Positions 4,669 to 5,722 of a stretch of DNA of 5,722 nucleotides are shown piece after piece. The notes below the pieces were generated by a model. The model was given only the letters and a program-made list of their open reading frames with translations. It searched no databases and had not been told where the DNA came from. Source of the DNA: an uncultured Collinsella sp. (lineage in GTDB: Bacteria; Actinomycetota; Coriobacteriia; Coriobacteriales; Coriobacteriaceae); NCBI GenBank assembly GCA_938036665.1, contig CALHWR010000070.1, positions 1 through 5,722 of the forward strand. The letters are read 5' to 3'. Numbering within the stretch: position 1 is the stretch's first letter; each line of letters opens with the position of its first letter. Both the position numbers and the translations under genes were made by a program.

Positions 4669-5722
4669 ATGGAGAAAACCGCAGAGCAGCTGCGCCGCGA
4701 GCACATTGCCCTAGAGGGCGACACCCATGGCAAGAACAAATGGGCGATTCTGTTTACCGTGCTCATCATGACGTTTATGGCGTGCCTGGATTCGACCGTC
4801 GTGACCGTGGCACTGCCCGTGATGCAAAAGGAGCTGGGCGTGGGCCTCGACCGCATCCAGCTGGTGAGCTCGGTGTATCTGCTTGCGACATGCGTGGCCA
4901 TGCTGCCGTTTGGCCGTCTGGGCGACGTGCGCGGCAAGGTGGGCGTATTCCAACTGGGCGTCATCGTCTTTACGGTCGGCTCGCTGCTGTGCGGCCTTTC
5001 GGCCTCGCTCGAGGTTCTCATTCTGGCGCGCATTGTTCAGGGCGTTGGTTGCGCGGCGGCCATGGCCAACAACATGGGCATCATCACCGAGTCGTTTCCG
5101 GCGCGCGAGCGCGGTCGTGCCATGGGTATCCTCGCGACTTTCGTGGCCCTCGGCATGATGTGTGGTCCCGTGCTCGGCGGCATGCTGGTGGCAAGCTTTC
5201 CCTGGGAGAGCATCTTCCTCATCAACCTGCCCATTGGCGTCATCTCGTTTATCGTGGGGCTTTACACACTGCCGCATGTTAAGCCGGAGGCCGGCGAGCG
5301 CCCCATGTCGCTGGCGGAGGCCGCGCGTCGCTGCTTTGCGAGTTCGGCTTTTACGATTAACTTGGCATGCATGCTTATTGTGTTTATCGGCATCGGTGCA
5401 TCTGAGTTTGTGCTGCCGTTCTATTTCCAGGATGCCCATGGCTTTAGCTCCGATATTTCCGGACTGCTCTTTTTGGCGCTGCCGATGGTGAATGCCTTTA
5501 TCGGGCCGCTTTCGGGTACGGTTTCGGACCGTGTTGGCTGCGAGGGTCCCACGGCGGTCGGCCTGGGTGTGTACGTGTGCGGTCTCTTTGCGGTAAGTAC
5601 GCTCGACGAGCACTCCTCCATCCCTGCGATCGTGTGCTGTGTCGCGTTTATGTCGTGCGGCACGTCGATTTTCCAGAGCCCCAATAACTCCCTGTACATG
5701 GGCTCGGCTCCGCGCGAAGCGC
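4669..5722 (+). CDS. MFS drug-efflux-type transporter (3' end outside window)
   Basis: The first 351 residues of a major facilitator superfamily membrane transporter, probably a proton-driven exporter of the DHA (EmrB/QacA-like) group. The substrate is unknown. After a short charged N-terminus, helix 1 (about 25-47) carries LDSTVVTVALP (40-50), the motif typical of drug:H+ antiporters. Motif A is GRLGDVRGK (82-90), motif B is ARIVQGVG (120-127) with Arg121, motif C is MMCGPVLGGML (163-173), and FLINLPIG (183-190) opens helix 6. A second motif-A-like SGTVSDRVG lies at 282-290. About ten helices are visible. The two extra central helices of 14-helix DHA2 proteins are not evident, because a single loop (about 201-225) links helix 6 to the next, so a 12-helix layout is possible. 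The frame is intact to the window edge. No promoter is visible between the metY terminator and the start. Confidence 0.92.
   Translation, partial: MEKTAEQLRREHIALEGDTHGKNKWAILFTVLIMTFMACLDSTVVTVALPVMQKELGVGLDRIQLVSSVYLLATCVAMLPFGRLGDVRGKVGVFQLGVIVFTVGSLLCGLSASLEVLILARIVQGVGCAAAMANNMGIITESFPARERGRAMGILATFVALGMMCGPVLGGMLVASFPWESIFLINLPIGVISFIVGLYTLPHVKPEAGERPMSLAEAARRCFASSAFTINLACMLIVFIGIGASEFVLPFYFQDAHGFSSDISGLLFLALPMVNAFIGPLSGTVSDRVGCEGPTAVGLGVYVCGLFAVSTLDEHSSIPAIVCCVAFMSCGTSIFQSPNNSLYMGSAPREA

Noticed and set aside
3330..5033. Long 567-codon minus-strand open frame across metY and the MFS gene
   Set aside because: It is a shadow frame of strongly biased G+C-rich coding DNA. It crosses two terminators and has no family-like sequence, while the + strand proteins are unmistakable MetY and MFS.

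Overview
The window looks like a stretch of chromosome from a high-G+C anaerobic actinobacterium. Coriobacteriia, for example a Collinsella-like genome, is the best guess. This is inferred from the four-repeat, acidic-tailed S1 protein, the G+C-rich codon choice with frequent CGT/CTC/GAC, and the mix of genes. It is not proven from the sequence alone. No insertion sequence, phage gene, CRISPR array or tRNA was seen.

Layout, left to right. (1) The 3' part of rpsA (ribosomal protein S1) on +, ending at 930 and closed by a clean intrinsic terminator (956-987). (2) A gene-free gap (931-1270) with a second long hairpin (988-1020), a terminator-like structure on the minus strand (1070-1106) and the rnpB promoter. 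(3) rnpB, the class A RNase P RNA (1271-1630), with both ends defined by a perfect 10-bp P1 stem. (4) A structured spacer (1631-1859) dominated by a long imperfect inverted repeat. (5) A YigZ/IMPACT-family protein gene that starts at TTG (1860-2498), followed by a very stable terminator. (6) A convergent minus-strand gene for a small Cys-rich C_GCAxxG_C_C-family putative redox protein (2566-3012). (7) A 230-bp divergent intergenic region rich in candidate control elements: a 12-bp leader hairpin, a tandem 11-bp repeat, a T-N11-A type dyad and a 12-G homopolymer inside a G-rich block. (8) metY, O-acetylhomoserine sulfhydrylase (3243-4526), followed by two terminator-like hairpins. (9) The start of an MFS drug-efflux-type transporter (4669 to the window end), cut off at the right edge.

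rpsA, rnpB and yigZ are housekeeping genes for translation, RNA processing and an ill-defined conserved role. metY makes homocysteine from O-acetylhomoserine and sulfide, and is the only clear metabolic gene. The Cys-rich protein and the MFS transporter flank it, but the sequence shows no direct functional link between them. The coding genes are ordinary. The most interesting part is the region upstream of metY, where the G12 tract lies between a dyad operator candidate and the gene and could be hypermutable. Second is the rnpB-yigZ spacer, whose long stem has competing alternative folds.
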